From Sepioteuthis lessoniana (lineage: Eukaryota; Mollusca; Cephalopoda; Myopsida; Loliginidae): a stretch of DNA of 64,000 bases. Under the pieces are notes generated by a model. It was given only the letters and a program-made list of their open reading frames with translations. It was not told the origin of the DNA and made no database searches. The translations under genes were made by a program, and so were the position numbers. The number at the start of each line of letters is the position of its first letter. The stretch's first letter is position 1. Below, one piece after another: positions 22,547-34,975 of the stretch. Location of the stretch: assembly GCA_963585895.1 (NCBI GenBank), contig OY757911.1, positions 63,268,807 to 63,332,806 on the forward strand. The letters run 5' to 3'.

Positions 22547-22552
<6 letters not shown>

Positions 22553-22595
<43 letters not shown>
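22553..22595. repeat. (TA)n microsatellite
   Basis: About 20 TA units, directly before the MITE. Confidence 0.95.
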
Positions 22596-22600
<5 letters not shown>

Positions 22601-22601
22601 G

Positions 22602-23187
22602 CTATAAATTGCGATGTACAAGTCGATCTGACATATAAGCTGACCTCGAAAATTTTTTCTAAAATTTCTGGGTTAGACTTATACCTGTTGTATAAATCGA
22701 CCCCAAGACATATTGTAGGCTATTGGTAGAATATATAATACATGCAAGTCTTATACATTAAAGCTTATATTCATAAGAATTCACAATCCATTGCGCTATC
22801 AAGAAATTGTACAGATAAACAACATACTGTAGTTGTCTTACTAATCATCTGGGTGCTGTGACGCTTCAGCTAGTGTTTATAATAAGTGCATCAGCTGTTG
22901 GAAACGGCATATGATATAGCGTTAATATAATGTTTAATTGCTTAACAGTTTTATCATTTTATATCAATCTCTGAGTTGATTTATTATATGTTTACCCAAC
23001 ACGAGTTTAAGTTAGAAATGTTTGTATCAAAGTTACTGTAAATAGTGTATTTCAATAGCAAGGCGTACTATCCCACTGGTTGACGTCTCTGTGGTAAAGG
23101 TTCGGACCTTATTCGTATAAGTTGACCTTTAGTTTTGTTGAGAATTTTTCAGGCTTCAAAAATCGAATTGTACGCTGCAATTTACGG
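22602..23187. mobile_element. MITE-like non-autonomous DNA transposon, 586 bp
   Basis: The ends are inverted over 25 bp with 19 matches (left CTATAAATTGCGATGTACAA; right, reversed, CCGTAAATTGCAGCGTACAA). Similarity continues more loosely inward (GTCGA, CTGACCT / GTCAACT). The 6-bp direct repeat TATGTG borders it at 22596-22601 and 23188-23193. No transposase frame is present. The superfamily is not decided. Confidence 0.6.
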
Positions 23188-23296
23188 TATGTGTATTGTG
23201 TATGTATGTAAACAACATAGCAAAAACTGCTCGTTATAGCAAATTGTTTATTAAAGCAATGTGCCTAATTTTTTTCTAAACTAAAGAATAAAGCCA

Positions 23297-24271
23297 GTAG
23301 TACGTTCACCAGATGGAGACACAGAATACTTCGACATTGTAGCAGGAGTACTACAAGGGGACACGCTATTCCCATACCTCTTTATCATCTGTCTAGACTA
23401 CGTGCTTAGAACATCGATCGATAAAATCAGAGAGAACGGCTTCGAGCTGACAAAGAAAAGAAGCGGAATGTACCCTGGAAAAACAATTACCGACGCCGAC
23501 TACGCCGATGACATAGCGTTACTAGCAAATACACCCAACCAAGCCGAAACACTACGGCATAGTTTGGAACGAGCCACCGCAGGAAATGGCCTCCATGTCA
23601 TTGCACACAAAACTGAATACATGTGCTTTAATTAAGCAGACGACATTTCCACACTAGACGGAACCTCTCTGAAACTGGTTGACAAATTCACCTACCTAGG
23701 AAGCAGTGTCTCATCAACCGAAAAAGACATCGACACTTGGCTAACGAAGGCATGGACAGCTATCGATAAGCTATCGGTCATATGGAAATCAGACCTGACC
23801 GATAAAATGAAACGCAGTTTCTTCCAAGCAGCGGTCGTGTCGATACTGCTGTATGGATGCACCACTTGGACGCTAACAAAACGACTGGAGAAGAAGCTAG
23901 ACGGCAACTATACAAGAATGTTGCGAGCAATATTAAACAAGTCCTGGCGGCAACACCCCACAAAGCACCGACTATACAGCCACCTGCCTCCCATCACGAA
24001 AACTATCCAAGTTAGACGAGCCAGCCACGCAGGACACTGCTGGAGGAGCAGGGACGAGCTCATAAGTGATGTACTCCTATGGACCCCCACATATGGACGA
24101 GCTAAAGCAGGACGTCCAGCTCGAACATACATACAGCAGCTATGTGAGGATATGGGATATAGCCCAGAAGACTTGCCAGAGGCGATGAACGATAGGGAAA
24201 GTGACGAGAGAGGGTCAGGGATATCCGTGCTAGCAGCACGACATGATGATAATAATAAATTTATAAAATAA
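23297..24271 (+). pseudogene. 5'-truncated RTE-like LINE, RT C-terminal half
   Basis: Two open frames cover it: 23402-23635, with the catalytic box YADDIALLAN at about 23501-23530, and 23807-24271, the C-terminal part with LLYGCTTWTLTKRLEKKLDG, HPTKHRLYSHLPP, AGHCWRSRDELISDVLLW, RPARTYIQQLCED. A stop (TAA at 23633-23635) separates them. It begins at the point matching 63366 of the long copy, as expected of incomplete reverse transcription, and ends in GATGATAATAATAAAT. It encodes no complete protein. Confidence 0.85.
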
Positions 24272-25740
24272 TAATTTTGGAAATTCTACATAAGTGCTCC
24301 ATGTAATTTTTTTTAGTCATCTGAATTTCGATACAACGGATATAACTATGACCTGTATTTTTTTAAAATAGAAATATCATTACCACAATGAACTGCTATT
24401 ATAACAGGAATCCATCGTGTTCAAAGTTTGTCCAGCATATCTATAAATTTGTTTTACTAAATTTTATACACCAACTATTATTGTATGTTTCATCACTTGT
24501 AGGAAACTTGTCAATTTTATAATAACTTAAAGAAACTCACTTCATCTTTTTAAGAACAGTTTTTGACCTCAGGCTGCTTTCAATGATTTAAATCTAATGC
24601 TTATAACAAACGCAGATTAGCATGCTATGATGAAAAAAAGAAAAGCTATTCGAAAAGGTTCGAATCTCAGCAGGTGCCCCAACGGTTTTATGCTTAACGT
24701 GTTTCTACTGTTCTTCTAAGATACCTGCATTTGTGAAATTTAAACGAGAGCTTTAAAAAATGTAAATGCATTTCTGGTAGTTTTGAATAATGTTTGTTTA
24801 ATCGGGGTCAAACTTTGGCTTTTTGATAAGTTATATTGACTGTTCGAACATTTTTCTTACAGGTTTGATTAAAGAATTATCGAATTTGGCTTTCGTGAGA
24901 ATGAAGCATAGAAATTTTTGTTTCCTTATAATCCATAAGTAAGCAACAGAGATTTAATCGCCAAAAAGTTTTTTTTTCTTTAATTCAAGGATAGTAATAA
25001 TACTAGGGCAACAATGATCAATATTTTTGAATTCAACGGAAATTATCAATCAAAAAGACGATATCTTTTTACTTAAGACATTAATCCTGATCGGAAATTA
25101 ATCGCAAAATATTATTTTTTGGGCATCAACCAAAAAACAGGTTCTCGTTTTTTTTCTTTTTTTTTCATTTCTTTTTTTTTCTTTGGTTTTCTTTTTTTTT
25201 TTTATACAAATAGAAAATATATACCTATATGTTTCAAGAAATAATAACAGAAGTAAAAATTATTGTAATCTAACCGAATTGTACAGAATAATTTGCATAT
25301 ATAAGATAATATAAAATTTTACCGTTTTTATCACCCAAAATAGAAAATTCTTACAAATACTAACTGAACATAGAAGTTTATGTTTTTAAATCACGCAACA
25401 AGAAATGTGCCGAGAGATTAACCGGTGCGTAGTCTCAATTAGCTGTAATAATAATAATAATAATAAGATGATGATGATGATGACTACTGAATTGCGTCCA
25501 ACAAAGCCTTCATCAGATGATGACTAGGTTTAGGCACGGTTTCGGAGCCGAAGTATCAATACCACTAACCAAGGGCGACACAGCAGTCTCTCACGATTCC
25601 ACCAGCCTTTGTTGGTTTGCCTTCACTCTGTGAGAATGCCATATCCATGCTGATGCAGTCGATATTTTTCTCAAAAGAGGTTGTTAATTCGATTCCTTAA
25701 ATTAACGGACCAGATGACGATATCTGGACGCTGGGACATT
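24272..25740. other. AT-rich spacer, no gene seen
   Basis: It holds a possible SINE-G relative at about 24600-24720, T-runs at 25147-25205 and ATA/ATG repeats at 25447-25482. The block 25485-25740 is more GC-balanced and may be an old repeat, but no family was recognised. Confidence 0.45.
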
Positions 25741-25859
25741 GAATTTTCCAGCTGTATATATATATATATATATATAGTCATCGACAGACAGACTGTTTCG
25801 TTGTATCACAACGCTTCAGTGTGGCTAGACACGCAGGACGCTTCAAGCTGGTATCGAAA

Positions 25860-26027
25860 CTCGACCAACTTTACGTTAGGCTTAGTATCTTCCCGCTCAG
25901 CCAATAGGTGACATACGTCAGCTCAGGAATCACAACGCATTATGTATCAGTGTTTGAGATTATATGTCACGCCATTTCAAGAAATATTTGTTACCTTTTC
26001 AAAACTGTGTTAATTGTTTCTTCACGT

Positions 26028-26061
<34 letters not shown>

Positions 26062-26239
26062 GTAATTTGTCTATTTGTACAGGTACATATCTTCGTAATG
26101 CAGCTACGTCACCATATTAATAACTGACTGAATTTGTAGACACTTATATCTAAGCCTGGATAACTAACTCGTCGTGAAACATAAGCCTTGAGGCTTTTTA
26201 CATTATACAAAAAGTCATAGAATTACAATTAACCCAAAA
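25860..26239 (+). promoter_or_regulatory. Possible promoter and 5' UTR region of the protease gene
   Basis: Upstream of the start codon lie CAGCCAATAG (about 25897-25906, CCAAT-like) and TACGTCAGC (a CRE-like half site, about 25914), then TA-rich sequence at 26026-26060. The placement is the only other support; the transcription start is unknown and a non-coding first exon further upstream is possible. Confidence 0.2.
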
Positions 26240-26933
26240 ATGATTTCTAAAGAACTTCTCCCAATTTTCCTGTTAATTTGGCTATATTATCCCGTATACC
26301 CTATGCGATGTCCACGAACAGGATCAACCTTGATTCGGTTCCCCGGTGATTGCAGCAGATATTTCATATGCATGGAAGGATGGGTAATCCAGATAGAGTC
26401 TTGCCCAATGAATAAAGTGTTCTCTCTTTCAACTAAAGTTTGTGTTTTACTGGGTTCAGACGAAGATGACTGCACAAAAACAGTTGGTGTTAAGATTGCA
26501 TCAAATGAAAACAATAAACTGACCATGGCAAATTTGTGGAAGGTAAACGTTAAACAAATTACAACTCCAAAGAAAGTGTTCCAGAGTACAAACCTCACCG
26601 AAGGGGTGAGAGGAAATTTCAGTCCTCAAAGTTGGAAAACTGCAGAGAAGACAGAGCCGCTTAAACGGATAAAGACAATTTGGGAACATGTCATAAAACG
26701 TAGTAGCGATATCAACAACCGAAATATTTCACATTCGATTACAAATGTAACAATGACCCGTTCAATTAAGTTACAAGCTACTTATGATGCGATTGAAGAA
26801 GACCCCGCCGAACAAGATGAGGAAAATTACAATGATCTATACTACGATTACTACGACTACGGTGACGATGTTGACAATGGTGATGAAAACGCTGACATTT
26901 CTTACCAGTGGTCTGAAGAAGAATCAACAGAGG
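26240..26933 (+). CDS. Chitin-binding serine protease, exon 1 (signal peptide, CBM14 domain, acidic linker)
   Basis: First coding exon of a secreted multidomain protease. Residues 1-21 form a signal peptide (hydrophobic LLPIFLLIWLYYPVY). Residues 24-78 hold six cysteines (C24, C38, C44, C55, C68, C78; spacing 13-5-10-12-9) with aromatic FPGDCSRYFIC between them, the pattern of a peritrophin-A/CBM14 chitin-binding domain. Residues 79-180 are polar with several N-glycosylation sequons (NLT, NFS, NIS, NVT). Residues about 182-231 are strongly acidic and Tyr-rich (DLYYDYYDYGDD), a possible tyrosine-sulfation target. The start is the first ATG of the frame and is followed at once by the signal. 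The donor AGG|GTAAGC at 26933/26934 leaves one base (phase 1), which pairs with exon 2 to encode Asp. Reading on into the intron would give a short tail and stop. Confidence 0.85.
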
Positions 26934-27789
26934 GTAAGCTTTTGATTATTTACCAATCTTATGTTAGTCTGACACAATATTATAATAGTAGAGTACCCCG
27001 TAATGATTTAAAAATTGATTGATTGAATGATTTTATGAGTATATCAATCCGCCAGGGGTTATTTTATACCTAAAGGTTAGGAAATTGTGCACATTATAAG
27101 TTTGTGTACTTTTTTTGCACACATTTGGTCCTATGCTAGTCATAGTAGTTGATTATAGCCTTAGTTCCGTGCCTATCACATGCGTTTCCTGCCAGTTGGT
27201 TTATCATCTCCTTCTGTGCCCACGATGTGTTTGAAAGATCCACGGATGGGGGATGACATAATCTATCTGGAACATCTTCTGACGGGAGGAATGGTTCGTT
27301 GAAACTAGTTGCCTGGGTGTTGGCAACTCAAAGACAAGAAAAACTTTCCGTTAACAACAATTATTTATTGAAACACAATGGTGTAACAACAATATGCCCA
27401 ATATATATATATATAGAGAGAGAGGGGGGGCTATTTTTCTCCTGCCTTAACAGTCTTTTTCGCAATTTCATACTAAAGATTTAGTAGTAGTTCTCGATAA
27501 ACAGCGGGAAGTTGCTTTTTGGTGCCGTATTGTTTGGGATTACTTCTGCCTTTTCCACCCAGGTCAAAATTAAGTGCCACAGGTGGTCGGTTTGTTTCCT
27601 TGTTAGAAATAAATTTATATAAAATCAGTTTTCAGCTGTGTATTCAAAAAAAGAATGTCGGGAACTTTTGTACACACTTAACGGATTTGTTGAATTATGT
27701 CTACCTTAATATCAAGACAAATTCATAAGTCTTCCAATGAGGACTGACAACAGGTAAAACAGCTTGCGATATTAACCATTATTCAGTGA

Positions 27790-28071
<282 letters not shown>

Positions 28072-28109
28072 TAAGTAGAAGACGTTTCATGGTTTTTCCC
28101 GATATAGTA

Positions 28110-29008
28110 CAGGGTGGAACGATAAAATTGTCGTCCTAAAGAAAACAACCCTACAGCTTTATTTTAAAACTTTTATTGAAAAAATCAATTCAGGTAACTT
28201 GATTATGTAGTCAAGCTGACATCTATTCAATGTAGCCGCCTTCAGCCTCAATCACCGCCTCGATACGGATCCGGAGCTGGGAGCATGCCTTTTCCACAAG
28301 AGCCGGCGGGAGCTCGGTGAATACTCGGCGGATGGCGTCGATTAGGCTGGCTTTGGTGTTGTGGGAGGTCATGTTGGTGATGTTCTCAACGTATGACCAA
28401 ACGAAGTAGTCCAGCGGGTTCAGGTCGGGGGAGGAGGGGGGCCAGTGAGAGAAGGGTACAAAGTCGTATCACTCCTTCTGAAGCTAAGCCTGGGTCTCTT
28501 CGGACTTGTGGGCCGGCGCCGAGTCCTGCTGCCACACCCAGGGTCTGCCGCCGGCCACCTGGTTGCACCAGGGGATCACCATACTCTTCAGCACATCCAG
28601 ATATATTTTGGTGTTGACTTTCAAGCCGACTTCGAAGATGTGAGGTGGCATGATGTGCCCTTACTTGAAACCACACCAAAGACCACACCACCACCTCCAA
28701 AGGGTCGTCCGATGCATTGAACTGTGCCCTCAAGCGTTGAACCGTCCGGATTTGCATTTTGAGGGTGCTGGCAATGGTCCTGTTTTCATAACTTGGATCG
28801 GTAGAGAGCATGTGTTGTACAGCGGTGCATCTCCGATCTCGCTCGTTGAACATTTTGTCACTTTCAGACATGATAGAAGGCTCCTGTTGCTCTTGGGAAT
28901 TGTACACAACTGGCCAACTCGTAGGAAAAAAAAGAAAACCGGTTTTCATTAAACGGAAATGGAATCAAGTCGTCTTTTCTAGGACGACAATTTTATCGTT
29001 CCACCCTA
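28110..29008 (-). mobile_element. mariner-like element, DD37D type, deletion derivative
   Basis: A perfect 27-bp inverted repeat bounds it (28111-28137 and 28981-29007; AGGGTGGAACGATAAAATTG at the left). TA dinucleotides at 28108-28109 and 29009-29010 are the expected target duplication. It is 899 bp against about 1.3 kb for an intact element and is visibly more GC-rich than its surroundings. Confidence 0.9.
28223..28871 (-). pseudogene. mariner transposase remnant (DD37D)
   Basis: The minus-strand start MSESDKMFNERDRRCTAVQH opens an N-terminal helix-turn-helix part (IASTLKMQIRTVQRLRAQFN). The frame then shifts into GHIMPPHIFEVGLKVN, followed by WVWQQDSAPAHKS with the second catalytic Asp and SSPDLNPLDYFVW with the third. 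Thirty-seven positions separate these two Asp, counting two in-frame stops. The first catalytic Asp and roughly 130 residues around it are deleted. It cannot be active. Confidence 0.85.
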
Positions 29009-29040
29009 TATTAGAATGCCTCTCTGTAAGTCTTCATAGA

Positions 29041-29176
29041 TAAATAGATAGATACGATCAGGCAGGATAGTTACGATCAGACTGAGATAGATAGATAGAT
29101 AGATAGATAGGAGAGAGAGAGAGAAGAAGCGAGAGAGGGATGAACAGAATGAGATAGATAGATAGATAGATAGATA
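29041..29176. repeat. GATA microsatellite with GA-rich core
   Basis: GATA runs at about 29041-29056, 29087-29110 and 29152-29175 with a GA-rich middle. It fills the space between the two mariners. Confidence 0.9.
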
Positions 29177-29192
29177 CGTGGTGCATTCAATA

Positions 29193-30078
<886 letters not shown>

Positions 30079-30100
30079 TATTTAATGATCCTCGTAGATA

Positions 30101-30300
30101 GATTTGGTTTGGTTTTGTTTGATTTGGTTTCTTTGTTTAATGGCATATCAAACATTGTGGGTAATTTAATGCTAAAGCTATCCTTGGAGAAGGAAAGTAA
30201 GGGTACTATTTAACCCTTAGTTGGATGAATAAAGGGGTTCATACTTTTCCCATAGGTATTAGTTCAAAAATGAACGTAATAGCATAACTCGGGTTTGAAC
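30101..30300 (-). mobile_element. SINE-B, head truncated
   Basis: Tail GGTTTCTTTGTTTAATGGCA, body, and CAAAAATGAACGTAATAGCA; it ends in a TAGA microsatellite (30301-30328) where the tRNA-like head should be. Confidence 0.75.
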
Positions 30301-30329
30301 AAGATAGATAGATAGATAGATAGATAGAA

Positions 30330-32545
30330 TCCATGAATGTTGAATTACCGCCAACAAATAAATCAATCAACAGCTAACAAACTTGGAAATAAAACACTGA
30401 CAGGGAAAACCTCTAATAACATTTTAGTAATCAGTGGTTTTTCATATCACCTGTAAATATATATCATTATGATCCGAGTTTTATACGCATGTTATCGTAA
30501 TACTGCAAAAATAGCGGCCCACTAAAGCGAGATTTTTACCACAACATTAAACTGCTTTAAGAGAATAAAGCAAATAAACCCACCTTGCAACTTAATTATG
30601 ATAATATAAAGTATTCGTTCTTACTCACCACGCTCATTATGATTTTTCAAGCAATATGAATGTTAAATGCTATTTATAGAATAATTATTCAATTTGCAAG
30701 TAATTATAAGATGCTGAACTTATTGGCTGCCGGTGGCAGCTTTTAAGTAACCTTTACGAATTTACGTTCTATGTTGGAGTCTAAGATTTAACTCCGTTCA
30801 TGATTTTAGTATTTAAATCATTTAAGTAATTTTACAGTGCAATAATAAGTCCGCAGCTTAATAATAAAAATAACTTATGTTACTAATATTTATCTTTCTA
30901 CATAATCTCCATCTGTGTCGATGCACTTAATGCAATACTTCTCTATTAATCACATGTCGAATATTTATTTAATTATTAAATGTTGATTAAACCAAAATAT
31001 TTAACAAAAAGCTACAAGTCAGAGTAGGATCTATATGTATTTTATGACTAGTTTTTTCCTATCTAAACCACTGTTGCTTTTCATAACAATCTTCTGGGTT
31101 ATTATACTCTTCAACCAGTTAAGCAAATTGTTGTTGATAGTTCAGAAATATTCTATCCAAATGCAAATTGGTAAAATAGAATCTCTACATTTTCACAATC
31201 AGCTGTGTAAGTCTCAATACGAGTTTATTTAGTTTTTCTTTTCTTAGTTTTTATTTTCTGTTTTGTTTTGTTTTTGTTTTATTTTCTTGTTTATCAGTGT
31301 GAGGAGGAAAGTGTATTGTTTTTTGTTTTTGTTTTGTTTGTTTTTTGGGGGGGTTGCTGTCATTTTTATTTATTTTTTCATGTTTTTTTTCGCGAGTCTT
31401 ACAAGTAAGTAACTGCAATGTGTTGGCCCCCTACCACCACCAGTGATCATGGTGCTCAGCTCTGTGACTGACAACAAAAGGTCAATCACGAGAATTCTCG
31501 TTGTGAGTGCGAGATTGGGTCAGACGCGAGACTTCGGTATTTTTGAAAAGAATCAGTTAGTTAGTTACTGAGAGAGAGATAAGTCACGATTTAAATTTCG
31601 GGGTTAAGCAAAACCACCCAACGATTTGTCAAAAAATTGATCTTTCTTAGATTAGTTAAAAATTACCACGTCACGTCTTCCTGTTTTTAATATGGCTCCA
31701 GAGGGAACCTGTAACACTAGCAATAAAATAGGATTTTTCTGTGACCACGTATCTGACATTTTTCTCCTGATATGAACAATCTCATCTCGTCATAGTCACT
31801 TTATCTTGCGCCCGACTTCTCGTCTACATCAATTTTCTTCACAGCATTTCATAAAAATGCAGGAACTTTGCTCACTTCAACACAAATTTTCCTTCAAACC
31901 TTTTTGGCGTTTAAAAATTTTGGCGTTAAATTAGTCCATAAAAATAAGTCCTAAACATCATTAATTTAAAATGATAGTGTCTTTATGGTCATCTCATGAC
32001 TTATATAAGTTTCACTTACTCCAATTTAGTGGTAATTATACAAGTTATTTGAGCAGTGAAAATTTTTTAAAAGTTAAAATCATAACGAAAAGTTAAAAAG
32101 ATGAAATCGAAAATCAACTAACTCTTTCATCATTTGGCCGCGCTGTTTTCACCTTTTACGGTAGAGAATCGAAAAGGAATGTGCAATTGAACATATAATG
32201 GATACCTTGCATTTGAGGTATTAGTCTCCTTCCTTATTACAATCTCCAAAATAAATAGAGAAACGTGGCTAGAACTCACATTTAAAAGACCTTTTATATT
32301 ACAATGAAAAAATTACCAGACAATTGTAAAATATTTGATGACACTATGCCTTCTATTCACTCAGAACTGCAAATGGAAGAACTAAACCTTAATTTAAAAA
32401 ATTGCCAAATTAAAAACAAAAATTGAAACAAGAAATCTTTGTTTTACTATTTTGCTATTTTACATACATGCATTAAAATTTGGAAGAGAATAATTTTTGT
32501 ATCGGATTTGACCTCAATTCTTTCTCATTTTGATTATATACACAT
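30330..32545. other. AT-rich intron sequence, no gene seen
   Basis: TTTTG-rich tract at 31255-31390. The block 31420-31600 is more GC-balanced but unrecognised. No exon of the protease gene was seen here. Confidence 0.5.
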
Positions 32546-32547
32546 TT

Positions 32548-32815
32548 AGCCAATCCCTTTGCAAAAGCAGGTCAATTTTTAAACAGAGTTTAACAGGTTT
32601 GAATTCAGTTTTCCTTGTCCGATTGTCATATCAAGATTAAGGAATTCAGCCTGCCCTACTATTTATCCATGGTTGGAGGGAGAATAACTGGATGTATACT
32701 TTTTTCCAAGGATATTAGCAGTTTGTGAAATGCAAACAGACTTGTCCTAGATTTGAACTCGGGTTGTCGTGTCCATTTTCAACGACGGTAACCATTGCAT
32801 CACGAGTGTTTATAT
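32548..32815 (-). mobile_element. SINE-C, diverged copy
   Basis: Reverse copy with CAATCCCTTTGCAAAAGCAG at the 3' end, AACAGAGTTTAACAGGTTTG in the body and AACCATTGCATCACGAG at the head. Confidence 0.75.
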
Positions 32816-32829
32816 AAAGTTTTGGAAAA

Positions 32830-33190
32830 ATGATTCAACTGTTATATGTAATTTTACTCCGGAATATCTTGGGCTCTCCAATTATTTTATCAGAGTAACC
32901 AGACTATTGCTTTCATCTTCATTGTTATATTCACAACGTTTTGGCTGATGCGTATTCCAGCCTTCTTCAGGTGTTTCATGTCGAACTCGGGAGCCTACAC
33001 AGAACTTCAAAACGAACCCTTTATTTAATCCCCGGGGCTATATTGTTTTAGTTCTGTTAACCATAACCAGGTACAAGGGTTAAGTTATTGTAAATATTCT
33101 TTGTTATTTACCGGTAGTCAGGATCGAACCTGCAACCTCCAGATGATTTCTTTTTGAAGGACTTTTAACCTAACGCCTCTATCCATTTAT
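32830..33190 (-). mobile_element. tRNA-headed repeat with a Penelope-like tail motif
   Basis: On the minus strand it begins with a tRNA-like segment (GGCGTTAGGTTAAAAGTCC, B box GGTTCGATCCTGAC at about 33117-33130). It continues to ACACCTGAAGAAGGCTGGAA and CAGCCAAAACGTTGTG near 32932-32975. CTGAAGAAGGC...AACGTT motifs are common near the ends of Penelope-like elements. The family assignment is tentative. Confidence 0.35.
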
Positions 33191-34060
33191 TTCAACGATA
33201 CTTGGCACATTTTATTGACGAATCTCGAGGATGTAGTTGGCATTTACGTATTGTTTTTTAGAAAGAATTTTTTGCCCTTATAGTTTTACTACATCATAAA
33301 ATCTCTGTATAATCCGAGATGGGGGTCGTAAAAATTTCTCTGCTCGTAAGAATTCCTTTTTAATTATTGACTATTTTGAAAAAGTCAAGTAAATCTAAGA
33401 AACGATGTACCAAGAGAATTCAACTACTAGGGTGCCATGAACGTTTCATATCTTGAGGATATTTTCTTCTCAGTAAGGTTGAGAAATGTTCTGCATCACA
33501 TGATCGAGTTACCTGTCTGCAAATAACTAATTATGTAAGCAAGTGAATAAAAAGCCCTGTAGTAAGAATTTTATTGATCTCACAATATAAGAGTTCACGC
33601 AAAACATCTCAGATATCTGCGCCAGCATCTGTTTCGTGTCAGACTCAGTAAATCAATGGTTGTGCGACTGGCCTCGAGGTGAATACCGGTAATCCCATTG
33701 TGCTGATATCTTCATTTGTACCATTTAACCTCGAAAAATGGCAGCAGGGGGTCATTCATTGGCGTTTAGTGAACACAACAGCAGGGGCTTTTCTTTGTCT
33801 AACCTTCTCATTTAAAAGATCAAACAACCAGCGTCCTGCTACACGTCATTTTTAAATTAATCTTCAGTATATAATTGGTTAATAATACAACTGTGTACCT
33901 AAAGCGGGATTAATTATGTTTCTATATCTTCCAGTTCACTTTCACTAAATAATTTTCGACTGCAAAAAAAAGTAAGAATAATAGTATTGAAAGAAAAATA
34001 GTAATAAAATCATAGTAAAAAAAAGGACTTCCAGAAAACATCAAAAACAAAAGTTAAGAC
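33190..34060. other. Intron sequence, no gene seen
   Basis: Nothing recognised on either strand. Confidence 0.45.
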
Positions 34061-34490
34061 CAGGTCTTATGATATGAGAATGATGTGCAACATTCTTTTG
34101 GATTTTGAGACACAAGCGGATAGCCCGACACAGGCCAGAATACCAGATCTTTTTTTTTAATTGACAAGAAAAAAAGAACTCGTTAATTAGAGGATTTCGC
34201 CGTTCCAGCAGACAACATAATTTAAATATATTTTTAAAAAATTAAAAACTTAACAAATTTCAGTTTTTTACCAGAAAACTGAAGTAGTTATGAAACAGGA
34301 AGATGACATACCAACAATAGTTGGGACTTTTGGAACAGTCCAAAAGAATCAGTAAAACAGATTGGGGTAGCTAAGGATCAAAGGAAGAATCGTGACTATC
34401 CAGACCTTCCTACCGCTGAGCTAAGAACGAACTCTTAGAAGAGACTGGAAGAGCCTAGGAGATATATTACAGGTGTTAAAAAACTCACAT
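34060..34490 (+). pseudogene. R2-like LINE, C-terminal fragment
   Basis: Reads LLDFETQADSPTQARIPDL, a degraded restriction-like endonuclease region, then EESTISRPSY-like remnants of RVETIQ near 34380-34410. Confidence 0.65.
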
Positions 34491-34569
34491 AAAATAATCA
34501 AAGGAAATTGAACTCAAGAAGACCCAAAAATTGCTAGGAATGAGAAAACTGAAGAGAGGTTTCGGCTTG

Positions 34570-34905
34570 GTTTGGTTTTATGGTATATCAACCATTGTAG
34601 GTTATTTAATACCAAATCCATTTTATATATATACACAGTTCTATTTCAAACAATTCAGATTAGCATATGTACACAGTTTAGTTCCATTTAACCTGTAGAT
34701 AGGACCCTATCAGTTGCTACCACTCCGGGCCGGAATGGACCTGGGAGCGATGGCAATAAAAGGGAACTCTGCTTTCCACAAACCTCCAGCATCACTGGAA
34801 CCTCATCAACAGATCGTTTAGTGTCATATTAGATAATTTTTAGGAGAGTCTTACCCCTTAGCAGAGACGCAGTCAATATATTTTACAACCCCAGCCGACA
34901 AGGTC
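34570..34905 (-). mobile_element. SINE-A
   Basis: Tail TTTATGGTATATCAACCATT at the left, GGACCCTATCAGTTGCTACC in the body and head ACAACCCCAGCCGACAAGG at the right. Confidence 0.8.
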
Positions 34906-34975
34906 ACTTGAAGAGAAAACCTGAATCTCTTTTAATAGTAGCACAAAATAATATCATACGAACTAATTGTAACGT
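34906..34975 (+). pseudogene. R2-like LINE, short fragment
   Basis: About 70 bp matching the LKRETESLL-AQNN-RTN block that lies between the RT and the CCHC motif in other copies. Confidence 0.55.

Noticed and set aside
23807-24271. 154-codon ORF as a host gene
   Set aside because: It is the C-terminal part of the RTE-like LINE, collinear with the copies at 1-1272 and 63841-64000.
28393-28952. Three + strand ORFs of 74-100 codons
   Set aside because: They are antisense shadows of the GC-rich mariner transposase remnant.
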